Shown piece after piece: positions 26,703-35,121 of a stretch of 64,000 bases of DNA (position 1 is its first letter; every line of letters begins with the position of its first letter). Source of the DNA: Longispora albida DSM 44784 (GTDB lineage Bacteria; Actinomycetota; Actinomycetes; Mycobacteriales; Micromonosporaceae); assembly GCF_000379825.1 (NCBI RefSeq), contig NZ_KB903813.1, forward strand, positions 262,292-326,291. The letters run 5' to 3'. The notes below the pieces were generated by a model that saw only the letters and a list, made by a program, of their open reading frames with translations, had not been told where the DNA came from and did not search any database. Both the position numbers and the translations under genes were made by a program.

Positions 26703-27452
26703 ATGGGCCAGAAGTTCGCCGACATCGCCAGCACCGGGCCGCTGATGCTGGCCGCGCTGGTCGCCGCGCTCGCCGGGCTGGTCAGCTTCCTGTCGCCGTG
26801 CATCCTCCCGCTCGTACCGGGATATCTGTCCTATGTGACCGGCCTCGCCGGCGCCGACATGGACTCCGGCAGCCGCAGGACCAGGATGCTGGCCGGGTCT
26901 GGCCTGTTCGTCGCCGGATTCACGGTCATTTTCGTCGGTACCGGGATCGTCTTCGCCGGCCTCGGCCGCGTCCTCGGCGAGCACCAGCGCACCGTCGAGA
27001 TCGTCACGGGCGCGCTGATCATGCTGATGGGGCTGAGCTTCGCCGGGCTGGTCCCCGGGCTCCAGCGCGAGCTGCGGATCCGCAAGCTTCCCGCCGTCGG
27101 GCTGGCCGGCGCCCCGCTGCTCGGCGCGGTCTTCGCGCTCGGCTGGGTGCCGTGCGTGGGCCCGACGCTGGGTGCGGTGCTCGGGCTGGCCGCCGTCGAG
27201 GGCTCGGTCGGGCGCGGCGCGCTGCTGTCCGTGGCCTACTGCATCGGCCTCGGCCTGCCCTTCCTGGTGTTCAGCCTCGGGCTGCGCAAGGTGATGGGCC
27301 TGTTCACCGCCGTGCGCAAGCACAGCCGCTGGGTGACGCGGATCGGCGGCGCGTTGCTGGTCATCGTCGGCCTGGCCCTGGTGTCCGGGCTGTGGGGCGA
27401 GTTCATGAACTGGCTGCGGGCCACGGTCGGCCCCGGCACGGTGGGCATCTGA
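26703..27452 (+). CDS. ccdA: Cytochrome c biogenesis protein CcdA
   Basis: A 249-residue polytopic membrane protein with six predicted helices. The two family cysteines lie in LSPCILPLVPGYLSYV and LGWVPCVGPTLGA. It carries electrons from cytosolic thioredoxin across the membrane to the ResA-like lipoprotein. The start lies 2 bases after the resA stop and the stop shares one base with the resB start (TGATG), so translation is coupled. Confidence 0.95.
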   Translation: MGQKFADIASTGPLMLAALVAALAGLVSFLSPCILPLVPGYLSYVTGLAGADMDSGSRRTRMLAGSGLFVAGFTVIFVGTGIVFAGLGRVLGEHQRTVEIVTGALIMLMGLSFAGLVPGLQRELRIRKLPAVGLAGAPLLGAVFALGWVPCVGPTLGAVLGLAAVEGSVGRGALLSVAYCIGLGLPFLVFSLGLRKVMGLFTAVRKHSRWVTRIGGALLVIVGLALVSGLWGEFMNWLRATVGPGTVGI

Positions 27453-28927
27453 TGGTCGCGATCGTGCGTAAGGCCTGGCGGCAGCTCACCAGCATGCGTA
27501 CCGCGCTGGTGCTGCTGTTCCTGCTGGCCGTCGCCGCCGTACCCGGCTCGCTGCTGCCCCAGCGCGGCGTGGCGATCGAGAAGGTCAACGACTACCTGAA
27601 GAACAACCCCGGCGCCGGGCCCTGGCTCGACCGGTTCTACTTCTTCGACGTGTACTCCTCGCCGTGGTTCGCGGCGATCTACCTGCTGCTGTTCACCTCC
27701 CTCGTCGGCTGCATCCTGCCCAGGCTGCGCACGCAGGCCGAGGCGCTGTTCAGGCCGCTGCCCGACGCGCCGGCGCGGCCCGAGCGGCTGCCGGTGTCGA
27801 GGACGTTCGACGGTACGGCCGAGGACTTCGCCGCCCGGCTGAAGAAGGCCCGGTACCGGGTCGCCATCCGCGACGGTGCCGTCTCCGCCGAGAAGGGGTA
27901 CCTGCGGGAGACGGGCAATCTCCTCTTCCACAGCGCCCTGATCGTGCTGCTGGTGGGCGTGGCGCTCGGGTCCTGGTACGGCTGGCACGGCAACCGGCTG
28001 ATCGTCGCCGGGCCGGACGGCGAGTTCTGCAACACGCTGCAGCAGTACGACGAGTACGGGCTCGGCGCGCGCGTGGGAGCCTCCGATCTGCCCGAGTTCT
28101 GCGTCCGGCTCGACTCGTTCAAAGCGTCCTACCTGGACAGTGGCCAGCCGCTGTCGTTCACGGCCAACGTCGGGTACCTCGACGGTGCGAAGGAAGGCAC
28201 CCACCGGCTCAAGGTCAACGAGCCGCTCCGGCTGAACGGGGCGAACGTCTACCTGCTGGCCAACGGGTACGCGCCGATCCTGGAGTACACCGACAAGTTC
28301 GGGCGGAAGCTGACGACGACGGTGCCGTTCCTCAACTCCGACCCCATGCTGACCAGCAGCGGCGTCGCGGTGTTCCCGGACGCGAACCTGGACCCGGCGA
28401 CCGGCAAGCGTGAGTACGGCCAGCAGATCGGCTTCCAGGGCGTCTACCTGCCGACCAAGCCCGCTGACCCCTCCGTCGGCCGGTCGGCCTTCCCGACGGA
28501 GAAGGACCCGGCGCTGATGCTCGTCGCGTACCGGGGCGACCTCGGGCTCGACAACGGCATCCCGTCCTCCGTCTACAGCCTCAAGCAGTCCCAGATCGAC
28601 TCGGGCAGGCTCAAGCCGGTCGGCGAGCCGCACATGCTGGTACCGGGCGGCGAGCCGTGGAAGCTCGACGACGGCACGACGGTCCGCTTCCTCGGGACGA
28701 AGTCGTGGGTGGCCGTGTCCGTCCGGCACGACCCGGGCGAGCCGATCATGCTGACCGGTGCCGTCCTGCTGCTCGCCGGCCTGCTGCCCTCGCTGGCGAT
28801 CCGCCGCCGCCGGGTGTTCTACCGCGACGGGCAGGTCGGCGCGCTGGCGAAGAACGAGTACCCGGGGCTCGGTGCAGAGCTCGACCAGCTACTTCGAGAC
28901 AAAGACGCTAGTGAGGTGCGCGTATGA
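27452..28927 (+). CDS. resB: Cytochrome c biogenesis protein ResB
   Basis: A 491-residue membrane protein of the ResB/Ccs1 family. Three hydrophobic segments lie in the N-terminal third (for example LVLLFLLAVAAVPGSLLPQ), a large extracytoplasmic domain follows, and one final segment (IMLTGAVLLLAGLLPSLAIR) precedes a short basic tail. With CcsB it forms the System II synthetase that carries haem outwards and joins it to CXXCH motifs. It overlaps ccsB by 4 bases (ATGA). Confidence 0.95.
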   Translation: MVAIVRKAWRQLTSMRTALVLLFLLAVAAVPGSLLPQRGVAIEKVNDYLKNNPGAGPWLDRFYFFDVYSSPWFAAIYLLLFTSLVGCILPRLRTQAEALFRPLPDAPARPERLPVSRTFDGTAEDFAARLKKARYRVAIRDGAVSAEKGYLRETGNLLFHSALIVLLVGVALGSWYGWHGNRLIVAGPDGEFCNTLQQYDEYGLGARVGASDLPEFCVRLDSFKASYLDSGQPLSFTANVGYLDGAKEGTHRLKVNEPLRLNGANVYLLANGYAPILEYTDKFGRKLTTTVPFLNSDPMLTSSGVAVFPDANLDPATGKREYGQQIGFQGVYLPTKPADPSVGRSAFPTEKDPALMLVAYRGDLGLDNGIPSSVYSLKQSQIDSGRLKPVGEPHMLVPGGEPWKLDDGTTVRFLGTKSWVAVSVRHDPGEPIMLTGAVLLLAGLLPSLAIRRRRVFYRDGQVGALAKNEYPGLGAELDQLLRDKDASEVRV

Positions 28928-29883
28928 GCGGGCTGTCGGACTCCCTGTTGCCGGTGGCGATCCTGGTCTACACGCTGGCGATGCTCGGCTACGCGGTCGA
29001 GTACGCCTTCAGCAGCAGCCGTGGCGCGCCGTCCCGCCAGCTGGTGACCGTTGGGGCCGGTGGGCCGCCGTCGCGGACCACTGAGGCTGAGCCCCGGAAC
29101 CGGGCAGCGCTCGGTGGCAAGATCGCGCTGGTCCTGACCTGGCTCGGTGCGGCCGCCCACCTGGGCACGATCGTCACGCGCGGGATCGCCGCCGAGCGGA
29201 TGCCGCTCGGGAACATGTACGAGTTCGTGGTCTTCGGCTGCTTCGTCGCCATCGCGAGCTGGCTGGGCATCGTCACCCGCCGGCCGAACCTGCGGCACCT
29301 GGGCCTCTACGCGACGCTCGTCGTTGTCCTGCTGCTCGGCATCGCGGCGACCACGCTCTTCACCCCGGTCGGGCCGCTGGTGCCTGCCCTGGACTCGTAC
29401 TGGCTGGCCATCCACGTCACCGCGGCCTCGATCTCGTCCGGCGTGTTCCTGATCGGCTTCGTGCCCGCCGTGCTGTTCCTGATCCGGAACAAGTACGAGC
29501 GGCTGACGGCCGGGGTGCCGGAGCGCGAGGTGTACCTGAAGTTCCCGGTCTCGCTCGGCGCCAAGCTGCCGAGGTCCGAGGTGCTGGAACGGCTCACGTT
29601 CCGCATCCACGTCTTCGCGTTCCCGATCTGGACGTTCGCCGGGATCAGCGGCGCGATCTGGGCCGAGGCGGCGTGGGGCCGGTACTGGGGCTGGGACCCC
29701 AAGGAGGTGTGGCTGTTCATCTCCTGGGTCGTCTACGCCGGCTACCTGCACGCGCGGGCCACGCCCAGCGTCCGGCGCACCACGGCCATCTGGATCGCGA
29801 TCATCGGCTGGGTGACCATGCTGGTGAACCTGTTCGGCATCAACTTCATGGTCGAGGGCCTGCACTCCTACGCAGGGCTCTAG
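28924..29883 (+). CDS. ccsB: Cytochrome c biogenesis protein CcsB (ResC/CcsA type)
   Basis: A 319-residue polytopic membrane protein with about eight helices and the tryptophan-rich haem-handling motif WGRYWGWDPKEVWLFISW. Candidate haem-ligand histidines lie in nearby loops (AAHLG, AIHVTA, YLHARA). It is the haem-channel half of the ResB-CcsB synthetase. The start overlaps resB and the ubiD-type gene begins 13 bases after its stop, linking cytochrome maturation to quinone synthesis. Confidence 0.95.
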   Translation: MSGLSDSLLPVAILVYTLAMLGYAVEYAFSSSRGAPSRQLVTVGAGGPPSRTTEAEPRNRAALGGKIALVLTWLGAAAHLGTIVTRGIAAERMPLGNMYEFVVFGCFVAIASWLGIVTRRPNLRHLGLYATLVVVLLLGIAATTLFTPVGPLVPALDSYWLAIHVTAASISSGVFLIGFVPAVLFLIRNKYERLTAGVPEREVYLKFPVSLGAKLPRSEVLERLTFRIHVFAFPIWTFAGISGAIWAEAAWGRYWGWDPKEVWLFISWVVYAGYLHARATPSVRRTTAIWIAIIGWVTMLVNLFGINFMVEGLHSYAGL

Positions 29884-29896
29884 GAGAGGTAAACCT

Positions 29897-31345
29897 GTGG
29901 CGTACACCGATCTCAAGGACTTCCTTCTCGCGCTGGAGAAGGCCGGTGAGCTGGTCAGAGTCACCGCGCCCGTCGATCCGGACCTGGAGATCAGCGAGAT
30001 CGTCCAGCGGGTGGTGAAGGCAGGCGGCCCCGCGCTGCTGTTCGAGCGGCCGACCCGGGGCGACATGCCGCTGGCGATCAACATCTTCGGCACCGAGAAG
30101 CGGATGGCGATGGCCCTCGGGGTCAGTTCGCTGAACGAGATCGGTGACCGGATCGGCGCGATGGTCAAGCCGGAGCTGCCGGTCGGCTGGTCGGGCATCC
30201 GGGACGGCATCGGCAAGCTCATGCAGCTCAAGAGCGTGCCGCCGAAGCGGGTGAAGACCGCGCCGTGCCAGGAACTCGTGATGCGCGGCGACCAGGTCGA
30301 CCTGAACAAGCTGCCGGCCCTGCAGACCTGGCCCGGTGACGGCGGCATCTTCCACAACTTCGGCCTCACGCACACCAAGCACCCGGAGACCGGCAAGCGC
30401 AATCTCGGCCTGTACCGGCTCCAGCAGCACTCGAAGAACTCGCTCGGCATGCACTGGCAGATCCACAAGGACTCGACGGCCCACCACGCCGTCGCCGAGC
30501 GGCTCGGCCAGCGGCTCCCGGTCGCGGTGGCCTTCGGCTGCGACCCGGCCGTCACGTACGCCGCGACGGCCCCGCTGCCCAGCGACATCGACGAGTACCT
30601 GTTCGCCGGGTTCCTGCGCGGTGAGCGGGTCGAGATGGTGGACTGCCTGACGGTGCCGCTGCAGGTACCGGCGCACGCGCAGGTCGTGCTGGAGGGCTAC
30701 GTGGAGCCCGGTGAGCGGCTGCCCGAGGGCCCGTTCGGCGACCACACCGGCTTCTACACGCCGGTCGAACCGTTCCCCGTCCTGCACATCACCGCGATGA
30801 CGATGCAGCGCGAGCCGGTCTACCACACGATCGTGACCTCGAAGCCGCCGCAGGAGGACGGGCCAATCGGCAAGGCGACCGAGCGGATCTTCCTGCCGCT
30901 GCTGAAGATCGTCGTGCCGGACATCGTGGACTACAACCTGCCCGAGGCAGGCGTGTTCCACAACTGCGTGATCGTCTCGATCAAGAAGCGGTACCCGAAG
31001 CACGCCCAGAAGGTCATGAATGCGATCTGGGGCGCGCACATGATGTCGCTGACCAAGCTCATCGTCGTGGTCGACGAGGACTGCGACGTGCACGACTACC
31101 ACGAGGTCGCCTTCCGGGCCTTCGGCAACGTCGACTACTCGCGCGACGTGCTGATGACGGAGGGCCCGGTCGACCACCTCGACCACGCCTCCTACAACCA
31201 GTTCTGGGGCGGCAAGATGGGCATCGACGCCACCCGCAAGACCCCGGAGGAGGGTTACCACCGGGGCTGGCCGGAGGAGATGACGATGTCCGCCGACATT
31301 GTGGACAAAGTCACCCGCAGGTGGAAGGAATACGGCATCTCCTGA
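29897..31345 (+). CDS. UbiD-family menaquinone biosynthesis decarboxylase
   Basis: A 482-residue member of the UbiD family of prenylated-FMN-dependent decarboxylases, at normal length. The conserved segment EGPFGDHTGFYTP holds the acidic and arginine-neighbouring active-site region, and NIFGTEKRMAMALG is typical. In organisms with the futalosine pathway this homologue, with the UbiA and UbiX homologues, completes menaquinone from 1,4-dihydroxy-6-naphthoate (the mqnL role). The GTG start has AGGAGAGG about 8 bases upstream. The cofactor is made by the UbiX encoded at 33290-33913. Confidence 0.93.
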   Translation: MAYTDLKDFLLALEKAGELVRVTAPVDPDLEISEIVQRVVKAGGPALLFERPTRGDMPLAINIFGTEKRMAMALGVSSLNEIGDRIGAMVKPELPVGWSGIRDGIGKLMQLKSVPPKRVKTAPCQELVMRGDQVDLNKLPALQTWPGDGGIFHNFGLTHTKHPETGKRNLGLYRLQQHSKNSLGMHWQIHKDSTAHHAVAERLGQRLPVAVAFGCDPAVTYAATAPLPSDIDEYLFAGFLRGERVEMVDCLTVPLQVPAHAQVVLEGYVEPGERLPEGPFGDHTGFYTPVEPFPVLHITAMTMQREPVYHTIVTSKPPQEDGPIGKATERIFLPLLKIVVPDIVDYNLPEAGVFHNCVIVSIKKRYPKHAQKVMNAIWGAHMMSLTKLIVVVDEDCDVHDYHEVAFRAFGNVDYSRDVLMTEGPVDHLDHASYNQFWGGKMGIDATRKTPEEGYHRGWPEEMTMSADIVDKVTRRWKEYGIS

Positions 31346-31391
31346 ACCCCGGGTGCTTCCGGCTCTCGTACCGGGTGAATACTGAGCGGCC

Positions 31392-32267
31392 GTGAAGGCA
31401 TTTCTGCGGCTCGTGAAGATCGAGCACTCGGTGTTCGCGCTGCCATTCGCGTACCTGGCCGCCCTGACCGCGATGCGGATCCACCACGGCGGCCGGGTCG
31501 CCTGGAAGGAACTCGTCCTGGTCACGGTGGCGATGGTCGGGGCGCGGACCTTCGCGATGGCCGCCAACCGGATCATCGACCGGAAGATCGACGCACAGAA
31601 TCCGCGTACCGCCGACCGGGAACTCGTCACCGGCGTGGTCTCCGTGCGCAGCGCGTGGACGGGCGCCCTAGTCGCTCTGGCGGTGTTCCTTGGCGCCGCT
31701 GCCCTGCTCAACCCGCTGTGCCTCTACCTGTCGCCGCTGGCCGTCATCCCGCTCGTCGTGTACCCGTACGCGAAGCGCTTCACCGACTTCCCGCAGGCCG
31801 TCCTCGGCATCGCGCAGATGGTCGGCCCCGCCGGCGGCTGGCTGGCCGTGACCGGCAGCTTCGACGGGTTCTGGCCTGCCTTCGTGCTCAGCCTGGCCGT
31901 CGGGCTGTGGATCGGCGGCTTCGACCTGATCTACGCCTCACAGGACGCCGAGGTGGACCGGCGGATCGGCGTGCGGTCGGTACCGGCGAGGTTCGGTGTC
32001 GCCGCGGCCCTGCACGCGTCCTCTGTGGTGCATGCGGTGAGCTTCGGGCTCTTCGTGTGGTTCGGTGTGCTGACCGGCTTCGGCTGGCTGTGGTGGATCG
32101 GGCTGGCCCTGGCTGCGGTGGCCTTCGTCTACCAGCACGCGATCGTCTCGCCTGCCGACCTGTCCCGGGCCAACCGGGCGTTTTTCACCGCGAATGGGTT
32201 CGTGGGGATCGCCCTGTTTGTCCTCGCGCTCGCCGACCTGGTGTTTCTCCAGGGTCTGCGCGTGTAA
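31392..32267 (+). CDS. UbiA-family prenyltransferase, menaquinone pathway
   Basis: A 291-residue membrane prenyltransferase with eight or nine helices. The two Asp-rich magnesium-diphosphate motifs are NRIIDRKIDAQNPRT and DLIYASQDAEVDR. It should transfer an isoprenoid chain to the 1,4-dihydroxy-6-naphthoate-derived ring (the mqnP role in the futalosine route). It starts at a GTG 46 bases after the ubiD-type gene and is probably the last gene of the hemL-to-ubiA transcript. Confidence 0.93.
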   Translation: MKAFLRLVKIEHSVFALPFAYLAALTAMRIHHGGRVAWKELVLVTVAMVGARTFAMAANRIIDRKIDAQNPRTADRELVTGVVSVRSAWTGALVALAVFLGAAALLNPLCLYLSPLAVIPLVVYPYAKRFTDFPQAVLGIAQMVGPAGGWLAVTGSFDGFWPAFVLSLAVGLWIGGFDLIYASQDAEVDRRIGVRSVPARFGVAAALHASSVVHAVSFGLFVWFGVLTGFGWLWWIGLALAAVAFVYQHAIVSPADLSRANRAFFTANGFVGIALFVLALADLVFLQGLRV

Positions 32268-32326
32268 TTCATTCATTGTCGGGTACCTGTCACACTGAGA
32301 GTTCGCCACTCCGGTACGGAGGCGCT

Positions 32327-32416
32327 ATGTACAGGTACCCGAACGACCCGCTGGACATGTGGGTCGACGACGACGAAACCGAGCCCTTCGAGACCGCCGT
32401 CGAGGACGAGGGCTAG
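32327..32416 (+). CDS. Possible 29-residue acidic small protein
   Basis: An ATG with a perfect GGAGG 5 bases upstream opens a 29-codon frame ending at 32416: MYRYPNDPLDMWVDDD at the start, then TEPFETAVEDEG. It is strongly acidic, with no membrane segment. It directly abuts the 3' end of the convergent lrp gene. It may be a real small protein or a decoy; the ribosome site is the main support. Confidence 0.45.
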   Translation: MYRYPNDPLDMWVDDDETEPFETAVEDEG

Positions 32417-32863
32417 CTAGGACTCCAGGTGCTGCGGTCGCCCCTCCCACTTGGTGGACAGGGCGACCGTGGTCCTGGTACGCGAGATGCCCGGGATCCG
32501 GTTCAGCCGGGCGATGACCTGCTCCAGCTGTGCGATCGTGCCCACCCTCGCCTTGCAGAGGAACGACTCCTCGCCGGCCATGAAGTAGCAGGACTCCAGC
32601 TCCGGTACCTCGTTGAGCGAGGCGGTGATCGCGTCGATCTCGCCCTCGTTGGTGATGATCCCGATCAGTGCCGTCACGCCGAGCCCGATCGCCTCGGGAT
32701 TGACGGAAGCCGAGTAGCCGAGCAGTACCCCGCCGGCTTCGAGCTTGCCGACCCGTTCGTGCACGGCAGGTGCTGACAGGCCGACCTGGCGGGCGAGTTC
32801 CGCGTACGACAGCCGGGCGTTCTCCCGGAGCAACTGGACGAGGCGACGATCAATGGCATCCAC
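32417..32863 (-). CDS. Lrp/AsnC-family transcriptional regulator
   Basis: A 148-residue regulator. The N-terminal winged helix reads IDRRLVQLLRENARLSYAELARQVGLSAPAVHERVGKLE and the C-terminal RAM/ligand domain follows (VTALIGIITNEGE, ELESCYFMAGEESFLCK). It likely binds an amino acid or related ligand and forms octamers on DNA. The GTG at 32863 is chosen because residues upstream do not look Lrp-like. A compound palindrome at 32898-32928 between it and bldC is the probable self-operator. Confidence 0.93.
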   Translation of the reverse strand: MDAIDRRLVQLLRENARLSYAELARQVGLSAPAVHERVGKLEAGGVLLGYSASVNPEAIGLGVTALIGIITNEGEIDAITASLNEVPELESCYFMAGEESFLCKARVGTIAQLEQVIARLNRIPGISRTRTTVALSTKWEGRPQHLES

Positions 32864-32897
32864 ATCGCAGACGATAGCGGCAGCGGTGCACGGTACT

Positions 32898-32928
32898 CCA
32901 AAAACCGCCCAGATGGGCAATGTTTTGG
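32898..32928. promoter_or_regulatory. Compound palindrome between lrp and bldC, candidate Lrp operator
   Basis: CCAAAA at 32898 pairs with TTTTGG ending at 32928, and inside lies a second inverted repeat GCCC-AGAT-GGGC. It sits 35 bases upstream of the lrp start and 70 bases upstream of bldC. Lrp proteins commonly repress themselves from such sites; control of bldC as well is an inference. Confidence 0.5.
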
Positions 32929-32998
32929 TGTTTCCGGGATGGGACACAACGATGGTGCTCTAATGGTCAGTACGTCCATTGCGACGTAAGGGGGGGTT

Positions 32999-33238
32999 GT
33001 GGACACAGGCGATCGTCTATTGACACCGGGCGAGGTGGCAGCGCTGTTCCGCGTGGACCCGAAGACCGTCACCCGATGGGCGGCGGCGGGGCGGATCGGC
33101 AGCATCCGCACGCCCGGGGGACACCGGAGATTCCGGGAGTCCGAGGTGAAGGAGCTGCTGGGCAGCGAAGGCCTGGCTGAGGAACCAGCCCCGCCATCTG
33201 CTGCACCGCCGACGCAACACCGGCCGGCGCACCACTAG
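32999..33238 (+). CDS. bldC: BldC-type developmental transcriptional regulator
   Basis: A 79-residue protein consisting of one MerR-like winged helix: LLTPGEVAALFRVDPKTVTRWAAAGRIGSIRTPGGHRRFRESEVKEL in outline, followed by a Pro/His-rich tail absent from the 68-residue Streptomyces protein. BldC proteins bind head-to-tail on direct repeats and delay entry into sporulation. The GTG start has a run of seven G's about 3 bases upstream. It diverges from the lrp gene and converges on ubiX through a hairpin. Confidence 0.92.
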   Translation: MDTGDRLLTPGEVAALFRVDPKTVTRWAAAGRIGSIRTPGGHRRFRESEVKELLGSEGLAEEPAPPSAAPPTQHRPAHH

Positions 33239-33255
33239 GTACCGGCAGCTCAGCC

Positions 33256-33280
33256 CGGCCGGCCCGACCGTGGCCGGCCG
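33256..33280. terminator. Bidirectional terminator between bldC and ubiX
   Basis: A 9-bp stem CGGCCGGCC / GGCCGGCCG with a 7-base loop fills the 51-base gap between two convergent genes. No T-tract is present, as usual for high-GC terminators. Confidence 0.6.
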
Positions 33281-33289
33281 TCGGCGTCC

Positions 33290-33913
33290 TCAGGGCCTCG
33301 CGGCTCCGAGTTCGCCGGACCAGCGCTGGTAGAGCGTGTGCTGCACGCCGACGGCGTCGAGGACCTTGCCAGCGACGAAGTCGACGAGCTGGCCGAGGCT
33401 CTGGGCGCCGGAGTAGAAGCCCGGGCTGGCCGGCAGGACCACGGCACCCGAGTCGTGCAGGCGCAGCAGGTGCTCGAGGTGGCTGCGCGAGACGGGCGTC
33501 TCCCGGGGTACGACGACGACCGGGCGGCGTTCCTTCAGGTTCACGTCGGCGGCGCGCTGGAGCAGGTCCTTGGAGAGCCCGAGGGCGATGCCGGCGCAGG
33601 CCGCCGTGCTGGCCGGGACGACGAGCATGCCGTGCACCGGGTACGAACCGCTGCTCGGCCCCGCGGCCAGGTCACCGGCCGGCCAGAACCGGACATCGGC
33701 CGGCTCCCGGCCGAGCCACAGCCCGAGGTCGTGCTCCCAGTGCGCGTCACGGAACGAGATGCCGGTCTCGTCGAGGATGGTCAGCCGGGCGGCCCGGGAG
33801 ATCACCAGGTCGACGGGCAGGCCGGCGTCCATCAGCGCGGTCAGCACCGACCGGGCGTACGGCGTGCCCGAGGCGCCAGACACCCCGACCACCCACGGCA
33901 CACGCTGAGTCAT
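33290..33913 (-). CDS. UbiX-type flavin prenyltransferase
   Basis: A 207-residue flavoenzyme that makes prenylated FMN, the cofactor of UbiD-type decarboxylases such as the one at 29897. Family motifs are GVSGASGTPYA at the N-terminus, PASTAACAGIALGLSKDLLQRA and RRPVVVVPRETP. TAGCGT, a -10-like box, sits 6 bases before the ATG. In futalosine-pathway organisms this homologue belongs to late menaquinone synthesis (mqnM role). It is transcribed divergently from the cysteine-desulfhydrase-like gene. Confidence 0.94.
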   Translation of the reverse strand: MTQRVPWVVGVSGASGTPYARSVLTALMDAGLPVDLVISRAARLTILDETGISFRDAHWEHDLGLWLGREPADVRFWPAGDLAAGPSSGSYPVHGMLVVPASTAACAGIALGLSKDLLQRAADVNLKERRPVVVVPRETPVSRSHLEHLLRLHDSGAVVLPASPGFYSGAQSLGQLVDFVAGKVLDAVGVQHTLYQRWSGELGAARP

Positions 33914-33919
33914 GGGGCA

Positions 33920-33966
33920 ACGCTACCGTGATCTTCGCGTGGGGCTCTGCCGGGCTCGGGTAGCGT
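33920..33966. promoter_or_regulatory. Divergent TAGCGT promoters for ubiX and the PLP enzyme gene
   Basis: TAGCGT occurs on the minus strand at 33925-33920, 6 bases before the ubiX ATG, and on the plus strand at 33961-33966, 7 bases before the ATG at 33974. The 60-base space leaves no room for normal leaders, so both transcripts probably start at or very near the start codon. Confidence 0.5.
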
Positions 33967-33973
33967 CAGGATC

Positions 33974-35065
33974 ATGGAACAGCTAGACCGGTGCTGCAAC
34001 GAGACCCGCGACTGGGTGACCGAGGCGATCGGCAAGGTGGCCGCCGACGCCAACCGCTCAGCCGACACGCATCTCCTGCCCTTCCCGCTCCCCGTGGAGT
34101 GGGGCATCGACCTCTACCTCAAGGACGAGTCGGTGCACCCCACCGGCTCGCTGAAGCACCGTCTGGCCAGGTCCCTTTTCCTGTACGCGCTGTGCAACGG
34201 CTGGATCGGCGAGCACACCACGATCGTGGAGGCCTCCTCCGGCTCGACGGCGGTGTCCGAGGCGTACTTCGCCCGGATGCTCGGCCTGCCCTTCGTCGCC
34301 GTCATGCCGGCCAGCACCTCGCACGAGAAGATCGCGCTGATCGAGTTCAACGGCGGCAAGTGCCACCTGGTGGACGATCCGGCGAAGGTGGTCATCGAGG
34401 CCAAGTGGCTCGCCGAGGACCTCGGCGGGCACTTCATGGACCAGTTCACCTACGCCGAACGGGCCACCGACTGGCGCGGCAACAACAACATCGCCGAGTC
34501 GATCCACGATCAGCTCCGCCTCGAACGCCATCCCGAACCGGCCTGGATCGTGGTCGGAGCCGGCACGGGTGGCACGAGCGCGACGATCGGCCGGTACCTG
34601 CGCTACCACCGCTACTGCACCAAGCTGGCCGTGGTCGACCCCGAGAACTCCGCCTTCTACCAGGCGTGGAAGACGCTCGACTTCACCGCGCGGACCGGCA
34701 AGGGCTCGCGGATCGAGGGGATCGGGCGTCCGAGCGTCGAGCCCTCGTTCCTGCCGAGCGTCGTGGACCGGATGATCTCGGTACCGGACGCCGCCTCCCT
34801 GGCCGCCATGCGCAAGGCGAGCGAGCTGCTGGGCCGGCGCGTGGGCGGCTCGACGGGTACCAACCTGTGGGGCGCGTTCTCCCTGATCGGCGAGATGCGC
34901 GCGGCCGGGCAGACCGGGTCCGTCGTCACGCTGCTGTGCGACGGCGGGGAACGCTACGCCGAGACGTACTACTCCGACGAGTGGGTGGCCAGGCAGGGCA
35001 TGGACCTGGCCCCGCACACCCGGACGGTCGAGTCCTTCCTCAGCACCGGCACCTGGACCGGCTGA
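33974..35065 (+). CDS. PLP-dependent cysteine synthase-like protein (Cds1-type L-cysteine desulfhydrase)
   Basis: A 363-residue fold-type II PLP enzyme. The PLP lysine is Lys61 in [10 protein letters not shown], the substrate loop reads [19 protein letters not shown], and the phosphate-binding loop reads [14 protein letters not shown]. The overall pattern, including [16 protein letters not shown] near the end, resembles the mycobacterial Cds1 desulfhydrase, which releases H2S, ammonia and pyruvate from cysteine. True cysteine synthase activity cannot be excluded. It is a single-gene transcript with a TAGCGT box 7 bases upstream and a strong terminator downstream. Confidence 0.88.
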   Translation: MEQLDRCCNETRDWVTEAIGKVAADANRSADTHLLPFPLPVEWGIDLYLKDESVHPTGSLKHRLARSLFLYALCNGWIGEHTTIVEASSGSTAVSEAYFARMLGLPFVAVMPASTSHEKIALIEFNGGKCHLVDDPAKVVIEAKWLAEDLGGHFMDQFTYAERATDWRGNNNIAESIHDQLRLERHPEPAWIVVGAGTGGTSATIGRYLRYHRYCTKLAVVDPENSAFYQAWKTLDFTARTGKGSRIEGIGRPSVEPSFLPSVVDRMISVPDAASLAAMRKASELLGRRVGGSTGTNLWGAFSLIGEMRAAGQTGSVVTLLCDGGERYAETYYSDEWVARQGMDLAPHTRTVESFLSTGTWTG

Positions 35066-35073
35066 CGGTAAAC

Positions 35074-35113
35074 GAAACGGCCGTCACCCCAAGCCAGGGG
35101 TGACGGCCGTTTC
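35074..35113. terminator. Strong bidirectional terminator
   Basis: A perfect 17-bp stem (from GAAACGGCCG to its complement) with a 6-base loop, flanked by A's on the left and a short T-run on the right. It lies between two convergent genes ending at 35065 and 35122 and serves both. Confidence 0.9.
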
Positions 35114-35121
35114 AGTTGCTA

